A stretch of DNA of 64,000 nucleotides from Nocardia africana NBRC 100379 (GTDB taxonomy: Bacteria; Actinomycetota; Actinomycetes; Mycobacteriales; Mycobacteriaceae): the NCBI RefSeq assembly GCF_001612635.1, contig NZ_BDAV01000012.1, positions 124,001-188,000 on the forward strand, written 5' to 3'. Made by a program: the position numbers and the translations under genes. The notes under the pieces were generated by a model. The model made no database searches. It was not told the origin of the DNA and saw nothing but the letters and a program-made list of their open reading frames with translations. How positions within the stretch are numbered: the first letter of the stretch is position 1; each line of letters starts with the position of its first letter. This document shows positions 16,902 to 24,821 of this stretch, one piece after another.

Positions 16902-17438
16902 CTACCAGTTCGCCGCCGCGATGTTGACGATCACCCACACGATGGTGAGCACGATGCCGACGGCACCGACCCAGATTCCGCCGAGCGCCATACCGCGGCC
17001 CTGACCGCCGCGCTCCTTGATCTGGTTCAGCGCGATCACACCCAGGATGATCCCGACGATCGATCCGATACAGGTGCACAGCCCCAGGATCGACGCGATC
17101 AGCGAACCGATCGCCAGGCCGTTGGTGCCCTGCTGCGGCGCCGCGTAGCCGTAGGGCTGATACGGCGTCGCGGCCGGATAGCCGTAGCCGGGCTGGCCGT
17201 AGGGCTGCTGCTGCGGATAGCTCGGGTAGGACTGCTGCTGTTGCGGCGGCGGGGTGGGCTGCTGGTAGGGAGACGACTGCTGATGCGGGGCCGAGGAGTA
17301 TCCCGCCTGCGGATTGGGCGGCGGGGTGGGCTGCTGCGGCGGGGTCGGCGGAACCGACTGATGGCCGCCCGAATCGGACGAGACACCTTCGCCGCCGTAC
17401 TGTTTCCACCATTCGTCGGAATCGCCGGGATTCGTCAT
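16902..17438 (-). CDS. DUF4190 membrane protein with Pro/Gln-rich N-terminus
   Basis: 178 residues. Residues 1-105 are low-complexity Pro/Gln/Tyr/Ser (repeats such as PTPPPQQQQ and YGQPGYGYP). Two transmembrane helices follow (about 107-133 and 150-175) with the DUF4190 signature GLAIGSLIASILGLC, GIILGVIALNQIKERGGQGRGMALGGI. Such proteins are common in actinomycetes near cell-division and envelope genes; no activity is known. It is divergent from the yhhQ-like gene with 49 bases between starts, and convergent with gluQ. Confidence 0.85.
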   Translation of the reverse strand: MTNPGDSDEWWKQYGGEGVSSDSGGHQSVPPTPPQQPTPPPNPQAGYSSAPHQQSSPYQQPTPPPQQQQSYPSYPQQQPYGQPGYGYPAATPYQPYGYAAPQQGTNGLAIGSLIASILGLCTCIGSIVGIILGVIALNQIKERGGQGRGMALGGIWVGAVGIVLTIVWVIVNIAAANW

Positions 17439-17487
17439 CGGTCCAGCCTATTCCACCGGACCCGGTTGCCGGTATCGTGCACAGGTC

Positions 17488-18261
17488 GTGAGTGAGACAC
17501 AAGAAACGACACCGACCGGGGAGTCTGGACGCCCCGCGGTCGAACACGCAGCATTCGCGCAGGCCGCGGGGGGTCCCTTCACGTTGATCGTGACCTTGTT
17601 CACGGCGACGCTGATGATTTCCAACATCTGCGCGACCAAGGGCGTGCAGTTCTTCACCGGCCACCAGGTGTCCCTCGGACCCATCGAAATCCTGCCGATC
17701 ACCACCGACGGAGCGTTCTTCCTGTTTCCGCTCGCCTATGTGATCGGCGATGTGCTCAGCGAGGTATACGGCTTCAAGGCCGCCCGCCGCACCATCTACT
17801 ACGGCTTCGGCATGCTGATTCTGATGGTGGTCTGCTTCTGGATCGCGATCGGCCTGCCGGCGGCCGAGTTCTACGACAATCAGGACGCCTTCCGCACCGT
17901 CGCCGGGACCACGCCGCAACTCGTCGCCGCGGGGCTCGCCGGTTATGTCGTGGGCCAGTTCCTGAACTCGATGACGCTGGTGCTGATCAAGGAGCGCACC
18001 AAGGAAAAACATCTGTGGGCGCGGCTGCTGGGCTCGACCGTCGCCGGCGAATTCGGTGACACGCTGGTGTTCTGCTCGATCGCGGCGACCGCCATCGGGA
18101 TCAACACCTGGGGCGCGTTCATCAACTACGTGATCGTCGGCTTCGTGTGGAAGACGCTGTGCGAGGTGCTGATCATGCCGATCAGCTATCGCTGCATCGC
18201 CTACCTGAAGAAGCACGAACCCAGCTACGCACCGCTGGACAAGCCCGCGCTCTACAGCTGA
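17488..18261 (+). CDS. yhhQ: Queuosine precursor transporter (YhhQ/VUT family)
   Basis: 257 residues with about six transmembrane helices. The family pattern is clear: LMISNICATKGVQFFTGH, then LPITTDGAFFLFPLAYVIGDVLSEVYGFKAARR, NSMTLVLIK, LGSTVAGEFGDTLVFCSIA and a last helix with WKTLCEVLIMPISYR. YhhQ proteins import the queuosine precursors preQ0/preQ1. The first 25 residues are a soluble extension. GTG 17488 is the start (VSETQETT); the Shine-Dalgarno is weak. The flanking gluQ and tgt, with no queC-F, queA or queG in view, fit a salvage route. Confidence 0.9.
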   Translation: MSETQETTPTGESGRPAVEHAAFAQAAGGPFTLIVTLFTATLMISNICATKGVQFFTGHQVSLGPIEILPITTDGAFFLFPLAYVIGDVLSEVYGFKAARRTIYYGFGMLILMVVCFWIAIGLPAAEFYDNQDAFRTVAGTTPQLVAAGLAGYVVGQFLNSMTLVLIKERTKEKHLWARLLGSTVAGEFGDTLVFCSIAATAIGINTWGAFINYVIVGFVWKTLCEVLIMPISYRCIAYLKKHEPSYAPLDKPALYS

Positions 18262-18288
18262 CGCGGGCCGGGGGCAGGGCCGTTCCGC

Positions 18289-19557
18289 TCAGTCGAAGCG
18301 GATCCGGCCCTGCCACCGCCCCAGGAACTCCGCCTTGAAGTCGTCGTAGTAACCGCCCTCGATGCTCGCGCGGATATCGTCCACGAGCCGAATCGTGAAG
18401 CGCTCGTTGTGAATCGTGCACAGCGTGGCGGCGAGCATCTCCTTCGCCTTGAACAGGTGATGGATATAGGCCCGGGTGTAGTGGGCGCAGGTGTAGCAGT
18501 CGCAGGTGTCATCGATCCGGGTGAAATCGCGCCGGAACCGGCTGGTGTTGATGTTGAAACGGCCGGCGGCCACATAGATCGCGGCGTTGCGCGCGACGCG
18601 CGACGGATTGACGCAGTCGAAGGTGTCGGCACCGTTCTCGATCGCGACGAAGAAGTCCTCGGGTTCGCTGATGCCCAGCAGATGCCGCGGTTTCTCCGGC
18701 GGCAGTTCGTCGCAGCACCAGCCCACGATGGTGCCCAGATTGGCCTTCTCCAACGCCCCGCCGATGCCGTAACCGTCGAAACCCGTTCCGCCACTTCCCC
18801 GCATCGCGTCCAGATCGCGACAGGCCTTGCGGCGCAGATCTTCGTACTGTGCGCCCTGAATCACCGCGAACAGCGCCTGATACGGCCGGTGCGCGCGTTC
18901 GGCGGTGAGCCGCTCGTGTTCGTCGATGCAGCGCTGCGCCCACTCGTGCGTGCGCCGCAGCGACTTCTCCTGATAACCACGGGTATTGAACAGCGTGGTC
19001 AGTTCGTCGAAGGCGAACATGATGTCGGCGCCGAGGCGGTGCTGGATACCCATCGACACCTCGGGAGTGAACCGATGACTCGATCCGTCCAGGTGGGACC
19101 GGAAGGTGACGCCGTCGTCGTCGACCACGGCCAGCCGCTCCTTACCCTTCGCGATCACCTCGTCGCTCTGCACGCCGACGGCCTCCATGGCCAGCACCTT
19201 CTTGAAGCCGACACCGAGCGACATCACCTGGAATCCGCCGCTGTCGGTGAAGGTGGGGCCCGGCCAGTTCATGAACCGGCTCAGACCGCCCGCCTCGTCC
19301 ACGATGTCGGATCCCGGCTGCAGATACAGGTGGTAGGCGTTGGCGAGCAGGGCTTGGGCGCCGATCTCGGCCATCGCCTCCGGCAGGACCGCCTTGACCG
19401 TGGCCTTGGTGCCGACCGGGATGAACGCCGGAGTGGCGATCTGCCCGTGCGGTGTGCTGATCACCCCCGTGCGGCCGTGCCTGACAGGCGGCCCGCCGCC
19501 GTGTGCCCCCGGGAGCGACGTACCGACGGTGAAGGAGAACTGGGCGGGATCGGACAC
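18289..19557 (-). CDS. tgt: tRNA-guanine(34) transglycosylase
   Basis: 422 residues. The enzyme exchanges guanine 34 of GUN-anticodon tRNAs for a queuine-type base. General base D105 (TDSGGFQVM), nucleophile D314 (TFDCVNPSR), zinc ligands C352, C354, C357 and H383 (CDCYTC; TIHN). The substrate loop reads GGALEK (266-271), where preQ1-specific E. coli and Zymomonas enzymes have LAVGE, so base preference may differ. An N-terminal extension of about 20 residues precedes the core. It lies 33 bases after the ABC gene on the same strand and may be co-transcribed; it is convergent with the transporter gene. Confidence 0.92.
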   Translation of the reverse strand: MSDPAQFSFTVGTSLPGAHGGGPPVRHGRTGVISTPHGQIATPAFIPVGTKATVKAVLPEAMAEIGAQALLANAYHLYLQPGSDIVDEAGGLSRFMNWPGPTFTDSGGFQVMSLGVGFKKVLAMEAVGVQSDEVIAKGKERLAVVDDDGVTFRSHLDGSSHRFTPEVSMGIQHRLGADIMFAFDELTTLFNTRGYQEKSLRRTHEWAQRCIDEHERLTAERAHRPYQALFAVIQGAQYEDLRRKACRDLDAMRGSGGTGFDGYGIGGALEKANLGTIVGWCCDELPPEKPRHLLGISEPEDFFVAIENGADTFDCVNPSRVARNAAIYVAAGRFNINTSRFRRDFTRIDDTCDCYTCAHYTRAYIHHLFKAKEMLAATLCTIHNERFTIRLVDDIRASIEGGYYDDFKAEFLGRWQGRIRFD

Positions 19558-19590
19558 GCCGCTATCCTGCCAGGCCGCTGACCACGGCCC

Positions 19591-21537
19591 CTACACCACG
19601 TCCAGCGTCTCCTCGTCGACGAGATCCTGATCGACCGCCGCACCGGTGAACTGCGCGTTGTAGAGCTTGAAGTAGGCGCCGCGGGCGGCCAGCAGCCGCT
19701 CGTGGGTGCCCTGCTCGACGATGTGGCCGCCCTCCATCACCACGATCAGATCGGCATCGCGGATCGTCGAAAGACGATGCGCGATAACGAAACTGGTGCG
19801 GTCGCGGCGCAGCGCGGCCATCGCCTGCTGCACCAGCAGTTCGGTGCGGGTGTCGACCGAACTGGTGGCCTCGTCGAGAATCAGGATGGTCGGCTTGGCG
19901 AGGAAGGCGCGGGCGATGGTGATCAACTGCTTCTCACCGGCGCTGACTCCGGAGCCCTCCTCGTCGATCACCGTGTCGTAGCCCAGCGGCAGCGAATGGA
20001 CGAAGCGGTCCACATAGGCGGCGCGCGCGGCCGCGAGGATCTCCTCGTCGCTCGCCTCCGGATTGCCGTAGGCGATGTTCTCCCGGATGGTGCCGCCGAA
20101 CAACCAGGTGTCCTGCAGCACCATGCCGATCCGTGAGCGCAGCCGGTCGCGGCCGATGCCCGTGATATCGACCCCGTCGATGGTGATCGCGCCGGAATCC
20201 AGTTCGTAGAAGCGCTCGAGCAGATTGACCAGCGTCGTCTTACCGGCACCCGTCGGGCCCACGATGGCGACCACATGGCCCGGCTCGGCGACCAGGGAGA
20301 GATCGTCGATCACCGGCTTGTCGGGCTCGTAGCGGAACGACACCGCGTCGAATTCGACCCGTCCGCGATCGATCGGACGCGGATCCTCCTCGCGCGGATC
20401 CGGAACCTGCTCGTCGGCATCGAGGATCTCGAAGATCCGCTCGGCCGAGGCGACGCCCGACTGCAGCAGGTTGACCATCGAACCGATCTGCGTGAGCGGC
20501 TGGCTGAACTGACGCGAGTACTGGATGAAGGCCTGCACCTCACCCAGCGACAGGCTGCCCGAGGCCACGCGCAGACCACCGACCACGGCGATCAGCACAT
20601 AGTTCAGGTTTCCGATGAACATCATCACCGGCATGATCAGCCCGGAGATGAACTGCGCCTTGAAGCTGGCCTCGTAGAGCTTGTCGTTGCGCTTGTCGAA
20701 TTCCTCGCCGACCTCACGGATGCGGCCGAAAGCCGTGACCACCTCGTGGCCGGTGAAGGCCTCCTCGACCTGCGCGTTGACCAGGCCGGTGTACTTCCAC
20801 TGATCGATGAAATGCGGTTTGGACCGCTTCGCGATCTGCGCCGTGACGATCACCGCGGCCGGGACGGTGAGCAGCGCGATCACCGCCAGCAGCGGCGAGA
20901 TCCAGAACATCATGATCAGAATGCCGATCACCGACAGCACCGACATGACCAGCTGGCTCATGGTCTGCTGCAGGCTCTGCGCCACATTGTCGACATCGTT
21001 GGTCACGCGGGAGAGCACATCACCGCGGGCGTTGGTGTCGAAATAGCTCAGCGGCAGGCGGTGGATCTTGTCCTCCACCTCGCTGCGCAGCCGCTGCACC
21101 GCGCGGTTGATCACCGTGGCGAGCAGATACGCCTGCAGCCAGTTGAACAGCGCGGCCAGCACGTAGAGCACCAGAACCAGCGTCAGCACCCGGCCCACCG
21201 CGCCGAAGTCGACGCCGTGACCGGGGTTGATGTTCATCGAGGACATCATGTCCGCGAGCCGGTCTTGCCCCTGCGCACGCAGGGACGCCACCGCCTGATC
21301 CTTGGTCAGCCCCGCCGGCAACTGCTTGCTGACGACGCCGTCGAAGATGAGGTTGGTCGCCTTACCGAGGATCTGCGGCCCCAGGGTGTTCATGACGACC
21401 GAGGCGACGGCCAGCACCAGGATCGCGACGACTGCCGTCCGGTCCGGAGCCAGCCGGCGCAACAACCGCTTCAGCGTCGGCCCGAACGATTTCGCCTTCT
21501 GCCCGGGCGCACCCGGAATCGGCCCGCCGGGCCTCAT
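19591..21537 (-). CDS. ABC exporter half-transporter, catalytic subunit (TM288-like)
   Basis: 648 residues: a six-helix membrane domain (about 30-345, with a 60-residue insertion after helix 1) fused to an ATPase domain. Walker A GPTGAGKT (427-434), Q-loop VLQDTWLF, signature VSAGEKQLIT (531-540, divergent from LSGGQ), Walker B ILILDEA with catalytic E556, and H-loop IAHRLST are intact. With the upstream subunit it forms a heterodimer having one working and one dead ATP site, like TM287/288. Substrate unknown (drug or lipid). Translation starts at ATG 21537, which overlaps the stop of a 25-residue mini-ORF. Confidence 0.88.
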   Translation of the reverse strand: MRPGGPIPGAPGQKAKSFGPTLKRLLRRLAPDRTAVVAILVLAVASVVMNTLGPQILGKATNLIFDGVVSKQLPAGLTKDQAVASLRAQGQDRLADMMSSMNINPGHGVDFGAVGRVLTLVLVLYVLAALFNWLQAYLLATVINRAVQRLRSEVEDKIHRLPLSYFDTNARGDVLSRVTNDVDNVAQSLQQTMSQLVMSVLSVIGILIMMFWISPLLAVIALLTVPAAVIVTAQIAKRSKPHFIDQWKYTGLVNAQVEEAFTGHEVVTAFGRIREVGEEFDKRNDKLYEASFKAQFISGLIMPVMMFIGNLNYVLIAVVGGLRVASGSLSLGEVQAFIQYSRQFSQPLTQIGSMVNLLQSGVASAERIFEILDADEQVPDPREEDPRPIDRGRVEFDAVSFRYEPDKPVIDDLSLVAEPGHVVAIVGPTGAGKTTLVNLLERFYELDSGAITIDGVDITGIGRDRLRSRIGMVLQDTWLFGGTIRENIAYGNPEASDEEILAAARAAYVDRFVHSLPLGYDTVIDEEGSGVSAGEKQLITIARAFLAKPTILILDEATSSVDTRTELLVQQAMAALRRDRTSFVIAHRLSTIRDADLIVVMEGGHIVEQGTHERLLAARGAYFKLYNAQFTGAAVDQDLVDEETLDVV

Positions 21538-21611
21538 CGTGCCGCCTCCTGTGTTCTGCGGGACACCCGCACCCGGACGGCCCGATCAGCGGCTGCGCCA
21601 GGGTAGCTCAT
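21534..21611 (-). CDS. 25-residue mini-ORF, second copy
   Basis: ATG 21609-21611 to TGA 21534-21536, encoding MSYPGAAADRAVRVRV... ending TQEAAR. It starts inside the stop of mini-ORF copy 1 and its own stop (ATGA) overlaps the start of the TM288-like gene. An AGGAGG-type ribosome site at the end of each unit serves the next start. Probably a translational-coupling leader produced by the 74-bp duplication; whether the peptide matters is unknown. Confidence 0.45.
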   Translation of the reverse strand: MSYPGAAADRAVRVRVSRRTQEAAR

Positions 21612-21685
21612 CGTGCCGCCTCCTGTGTTCTGCGGGACACCCGCACCCGGACGGCCCGATCAGCGGCTGCGCCAGGGTAGCTCAT
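21538..21685. repeat. Two exact 74-bp tandem repeats between the ABC genes
   Basis: Bases 21538-21611 and 21612-21685 are identical. A third partial copy of 16 bases (CTCATCGTGCCGCCTC from 21681) continues into the end of the upstream ABC gene. Each unit carries, on the - strand, a 25-codon frame, a strong ribosome site (CAGGAGG) and an ATGA stop/start overlap. Confidence 0.97.
21608..21685 (-). CDS. 25-residue mini-ORF, first copy
   Basis: ATG 21683-21685 to TGA 21608-21610, with the same peptide as the second copy. Its ATG overlaps the TGA of the upstream ABC gene (21682-21684), and its C-terminus EAAR repeats that of the ABC protein (EEAAR). It looks like the original intercistronic junction that was then duplicated. 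Confidence 0.45.
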   Translation of the reverse strand: MSYPGAAADRAVRVRVSRRTQEAAR

Positions 21686-23418
21686 CGTGCCGCCTCTTCC
21701 GGACTGAACTGCGATTCCACGATCTCCCGGTACTCCTCGCATTCGCGCAACAGCTGTTCGTGGGTGCCGAGGCCGACCATGGCACCGTCCTCGAGGACGA
21801 CGATCTGGTCGGCGTCGCGGATCGTCGACACGCGCTGGGCCACCGTGATCACCGCGGATTCGCGCGTCTCCGGCCGGAGCGCGTCGCGCACCCGGGCGTC
21901 GGTGGCGACGTCGAGGGCGGAGAAGCAGTCGTCGAACAGATAGATCTTGGGCTTCTTCACCAGGGCGCGCGCGATGGCGAGCCGCTGCCGCTGGCCGCCC
22001 GAGACGGTGGTGCCGCCCTGGGCGACCGGGGTCTGCAATCCTTCGGGCATGGCCCGCACGAAATCGGCGGCCTGCGCGATTTCCAGTGCGTGCCACAGCT
22101 GTTCGTCGGTGGCCTCGGGGTCGCCGTAGCGCAGATTCTCCGCGATGGTCCCGGAGAACAGGTAGGCCTTCTGCGGCACCAGCCCGATCTGCGAGCGCAG
22201 CAGATCCATATCCACCTGCCGCACATCGGTGCCGCCGACGCGCACCACGCCGGAGGTGACGTCGATCAGCCGGGGAATCAGATTGACCAGCGTGGTCTTA
22301 CCGGACCCCGTGGACCCCACGATCGCGGTCGTCTGCCCGGGCGAGACCCGGAAGCTGATATCGCGCAGCACCGGTTCCGCGGCGCCCGGAAACGCGAATT
22401 CGGCACCGGCCAGTTCGACCGTTCCCGGATCGGCGACGAAGGTCTGCGGCTGCGCCGGCGGCAGCACCGAGGAGTCGGTTTCCAGGACCTCGGCGATGCG
22501 TTCGGCCGAGACCGCCGCGCGCGGGGCGATCATCGCCAGGAAGGAGGCCATCATGACCGCCATCAGGATCTGCATGATGTAGGACAGCAGCGCGGTCAGC
22601 GAACCGATCTGCATACTGCCGGAGTCGATGGCATGCCCGCCGAACCAGATCACCGCGACCGTGGTCACGTTGCTGATCAGCATCACGGCCGGGAACATCA
22701 GCGCGGCCAACCGGCCGACGAACAGCGAGGCCGAGGTCAGCTCGTCGTTGGCCACGCCGAAGCGCTGCGTTTCGTGGCGTTCGCGCACGAAGGCCCGCAC
22801 CACGCGGATACCGGTGATCTGCTCGCGCAGCACTCGGTTCACCGCGTCGATGCGCTCCTGCACGCGCCGGAAGCCGGGCACCATCCGGGAGATGATCAAT
22901 GCCATGGTCAGGCCGAGCACCGGCACCGCGACCAGCAGGATCCACGAGAGTCCGAGGTCCTGGCGCAGCGCCATCACGATGCCGCCGATGCACATGATCG
23001 GCGCCATCACCAGGATGGTCACGCTCATCACGACCAGCAGCTGCACCTGCTGTACATCGTTGGTGTTGCGGGTGATCAGTGACGGCGCACCGAAGATGCC
23101 GACCTCACGGGCGGAGAAGGTGCCCACCCGGTGCAGCAGCGCCGCGCGCATTTCCCGCCCCGCACCCATCGCGGCCTGTGCGCCCAGATAGACCGAACTC
23201 GCCGACGCGACGATCTGCACGCCCGACACCAGCAGCATCCACAGACCGGTGGTCCAGATATAGCCGATATCGCCCTTGGTGACGCCGTTGTCGATGATGT
23301 CGGCGTTCAGGCTGGGCAGGTAGAGCATCGCGATGACGGAGATGAGCTGCAACACAACAACCCCCACCAACTGGGTGCGGTAGGGGGCGAGAAAGGCGCG
23401 CAGCAACCTGATCAACAT
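21682..23418 (-). CDS. ABC exporter half-transporter, degenerate-site subunit (TM287-like)
   Basis: 578 residues: six-helix membrane domain (about 15-300) and ATPase domain. Walker A GSTGSGKT (368-375), Q-loop LVPQKAYL and canonical signature VSGGQRQR (472-479) are present. The catalytic Glu after Walker B is Asp (YLFDD, D497) and the H-loop His is Gln (VAQRVST, Q528), so its own site cannot hydrolyse normally. This is complementary to the downstream subunit (intact Glu and His, altered signature) and matches the TM287/288 heterodimer logic. It probably belongs to one transcript with Rrf2/TetR upstream (115-base gap) and tgt downstream. Confidence 0.88.
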   Translation of the reverse strand: MLIRLLRAFLAPYRTQLVGVVVLQLISVIAMLYLPSLNADIIDNGVTKGDIGYIWTTGLWMLLVSGVQIVASASSVYLGAQAAMGAGREMRAALLHRVGTFSAREVGIFGAPSLITRNTNDVQQVQLLVVMSVTILVMAPIMCIGGIVMALRQDLGLSWILLVAVPVLGLTMALIISRMVPGFRRVQERIDAVNRVLREQITGIRVVRAFVRERHETQRFGVANDELTSASLFVGRLAALMFPAVMLISNVTTVAVIWFGGHAIDSGSMQIGSLTALLSYIMQILMAVMMASFLAMIAPRAAVSAERIAEVLETDSSVLPPAQPQTFVADPGTVELAGAEFAFPGAAEPVLRDISFRVSPGQTTAIVGSTGSGKTTLVNLIPRLIDVTSGVVRVGGTDVRQVDMDLLRSQIGLVPQKAYLFSGTIAENLRYGDPEATDEQLWHALEIAQAADFVRAMPEGLQTPVAQGGTTVSGGQRQRLAIARALVKKPKIYLFDDCFSALDVATDARVRDALRPETRESAVITVAQRVSTIRDADQIVVLEDGAMVGLGTHEQLLRECEEYREIVESQFSPEEAAR

Positions 23419-23533
23419 GATGGGTGCAGGCTACCGTCATTCCGGAGCGGTGTCGGCAAGATTTTTCGCTCGGCGAAAGCCGGCCCCCGCACCGGCGAAA
23501 CCGGCTCGACCGGCACAGTCACCACCTCCCGGC

Positions 23534-24019
23534 CTAGGCGTCGACGCCGGGCGGGACGGGCGCGGGCCGCCGCGTCCAGGCCCCGGGATCGGACACCAGA
23601 TCCGCGACGAAATCCGGCAGCTCGTCGGTGGCGATATCCGCGATCGAGACCTGTTCCAGCACCGCGCGGATATTGACCCGCAGCGCGATCCACACCCGCT
23701 GCAGCGGTTCGGCCACCCCCGAATACGCCACGTCCTCGGGGCGCCGGCCGCGCACCGAGGCGAGCGGCCCCTCGACGGCGCGGATCACGTCGGCGATGCT
23801 GATCTCACCGGCCGCACGGGCCAGCCGGTATCCGCCGTCGGGGCCACGCCGGCTGATCAGCAGGTCGGCCCGGCGCAGTTGCGCCGCAATGGATTCCAGG
23901 ATTTTCGGCGAAATGTCCTGCGCCGTGGCGATCGTCTCCGCCTTCACCGAATTCGGTTGTGCGCGAGCGATTTCCAAGAGAATGCGGACCGCGTAGTCGA
24001 TCCTTGCCGAGATGTGCAC
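23534..24019 (-). CDS. Rrf2-family transcriptional regulator without Fe-S cysteines
   Basis: 161 residues. A winged helix at the N-terminus (VHISARIDYAVRILLEIA; AETIATAQDISPKILESIAAQLRRADLLISRRGPDGGYRLAR) followed by the Rrf2 dimerisation helix (ISIADVIRAVEGPL) identifies the family. IscR/NsrR-type members carry three Cys in the 90-105 loop; this protein has no Cys at all, so it cannot hold that cluster and must sense something else. GTG 24019 overlaps the TetR gene stop by one base (TAGTG), so the two regulators are translationally coupled. Confidence 0.85.
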   Translation of the reverse strand: MHISARIDYAVRILLEIARAQPNSVKAETIATAQDISPKILESIAAQLRRADLLISRRGPDGGYRLARAAGEISIADVIRAVEGPLASVRGRRPEDVAYSGVAEPLQRVWIALRVNIRAVLEQVSIADIATDELPDFVADLVSDPGAWTRRPAPVPPGVDA

Positions 24020-24615
24020 TAGCGCTGCCCACCCGGCCCGTTCAGCACACCGAGGGCGGCCTCGATCAGGACCCGCTCGATCACCTCGTCGCCGGCGTCG
24101 GGGACGAGTTCTTTCGACCACAGCGCCGTGCCCAGCACCTCCAGGGCGGCACTGGCGCGCAATTGCGCCTCGTGCGAGGAGTCGGGCCCGGCCAGCCAGA
24201 CGCACAGACGCCGGTGCATATCGAACATGTCGGGTTGCCGATCTCCGATCGCGTTGAGGATGGCCACGGTGTCGCGCACACACATCGCGCCCGCGGTCCG
24301 GTGCCGTAACAGGGTCCGGAGCTGGCGGTTCAGCACCTCGCGGGCACCCTCCGGACTGTGCGGCACACCGTCGAGTTCGTCGACCACCCGCTTCATGTCG
24401 TCGAAGATCGGTTCGATGATCGCGATCAGCAGATCGAGCTTCGACGCGTAGTGATAGTAGAGCGACGCCTTTGTGATTCCCACCGCATCCGCGACCTCGC
24501 GCAGGCTCGTCTGCTCGAATCCCTTGTTCGAAAAAAGCCGGATCGCCGCCTCACGAATCGCGTCCTTGGTGCTCTGACCTGCGACAACGGATCCTGAGGT
24601 AGTTCGGGCGCCCAT
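24019..24615 (-). CDS. TetR-family repressor, probable regulator of the MMPL exporter
   Basis: 198 residues. The N-terminal HTH (about 15-65: AIRLFSNKGFEQTSLREVADAVGITKASLYYHYASKLDLL) is typical. The C-terminal ligand/dimer domain is of the TetR_C type with CVRDTVAIL and WLAGPDSSHE. It is divergent from the MMPL gene; the 206-base gap contains a 16-base palindrome just after a -10-like hexamer, the classic position for a TetR operator. The first 12 residues are variable and the true start could be slightly downstream. Confidence 0.85.
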   Translation of the reverse strand: MGARTTSGSVVAGQSTKDAIREAAIRLFSNKGFEQTSLREVADAVGITKASLYYHYASKLDLLIAIIEPIFDDMKRVVDELDGVPHSPEGAREVLNRQLRTLLRHRTAGAMCVRDTVAILNAIGDRQPDMFDMHRRLCVWLAGPDSSHEAQLRASAALEVLGTALWSKELVPDAGDEVIERVLIEAALGVLNGPGGQR

Positions 24616-24670
24616 GCGATGATCCTCTCATCAACCTATCGAAGCGGAGGGCGCGCCCCGAAAATAGAGG

Positions 24671-24717
24671 TTGTTCCTCCGCTTAGCGATTGGGTAGTCT
24701 ACCTACCGCACGGTAGG
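24671..24717 (+). promoter_or_regulatory. Probable promoter and TetR operator of the MMPL gene
   Basis: TTGTTC (24671) and TAGTCT (24695) with an 18-base spacer form a candidate sigma-A promoter toward the MMPL gene. The palindrome CCTACCG-CA-CGGTAGG (24702-24717) starts one base after the -10, where a bound TetR would block the start of transcription. Confidence 0.6.
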
Positions 24718-24821
24718 CAGAAAGCGTCGATGGAGGCGGATCGCAGTGCGGCGTCCGCAGTAGTGCTGTCTACGGGGCCTGAACTCAGCACCGCAAATCA
24801 GCTATCGCTAGGAGATACCGC

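Noticed and set aside
20275..23082. Long + strand frames opposite the two ABC genes
   Set aside because: Antisense shadows with His/Gln/Arg-rich composition; the ABC domains on the - strand are unambiguous.
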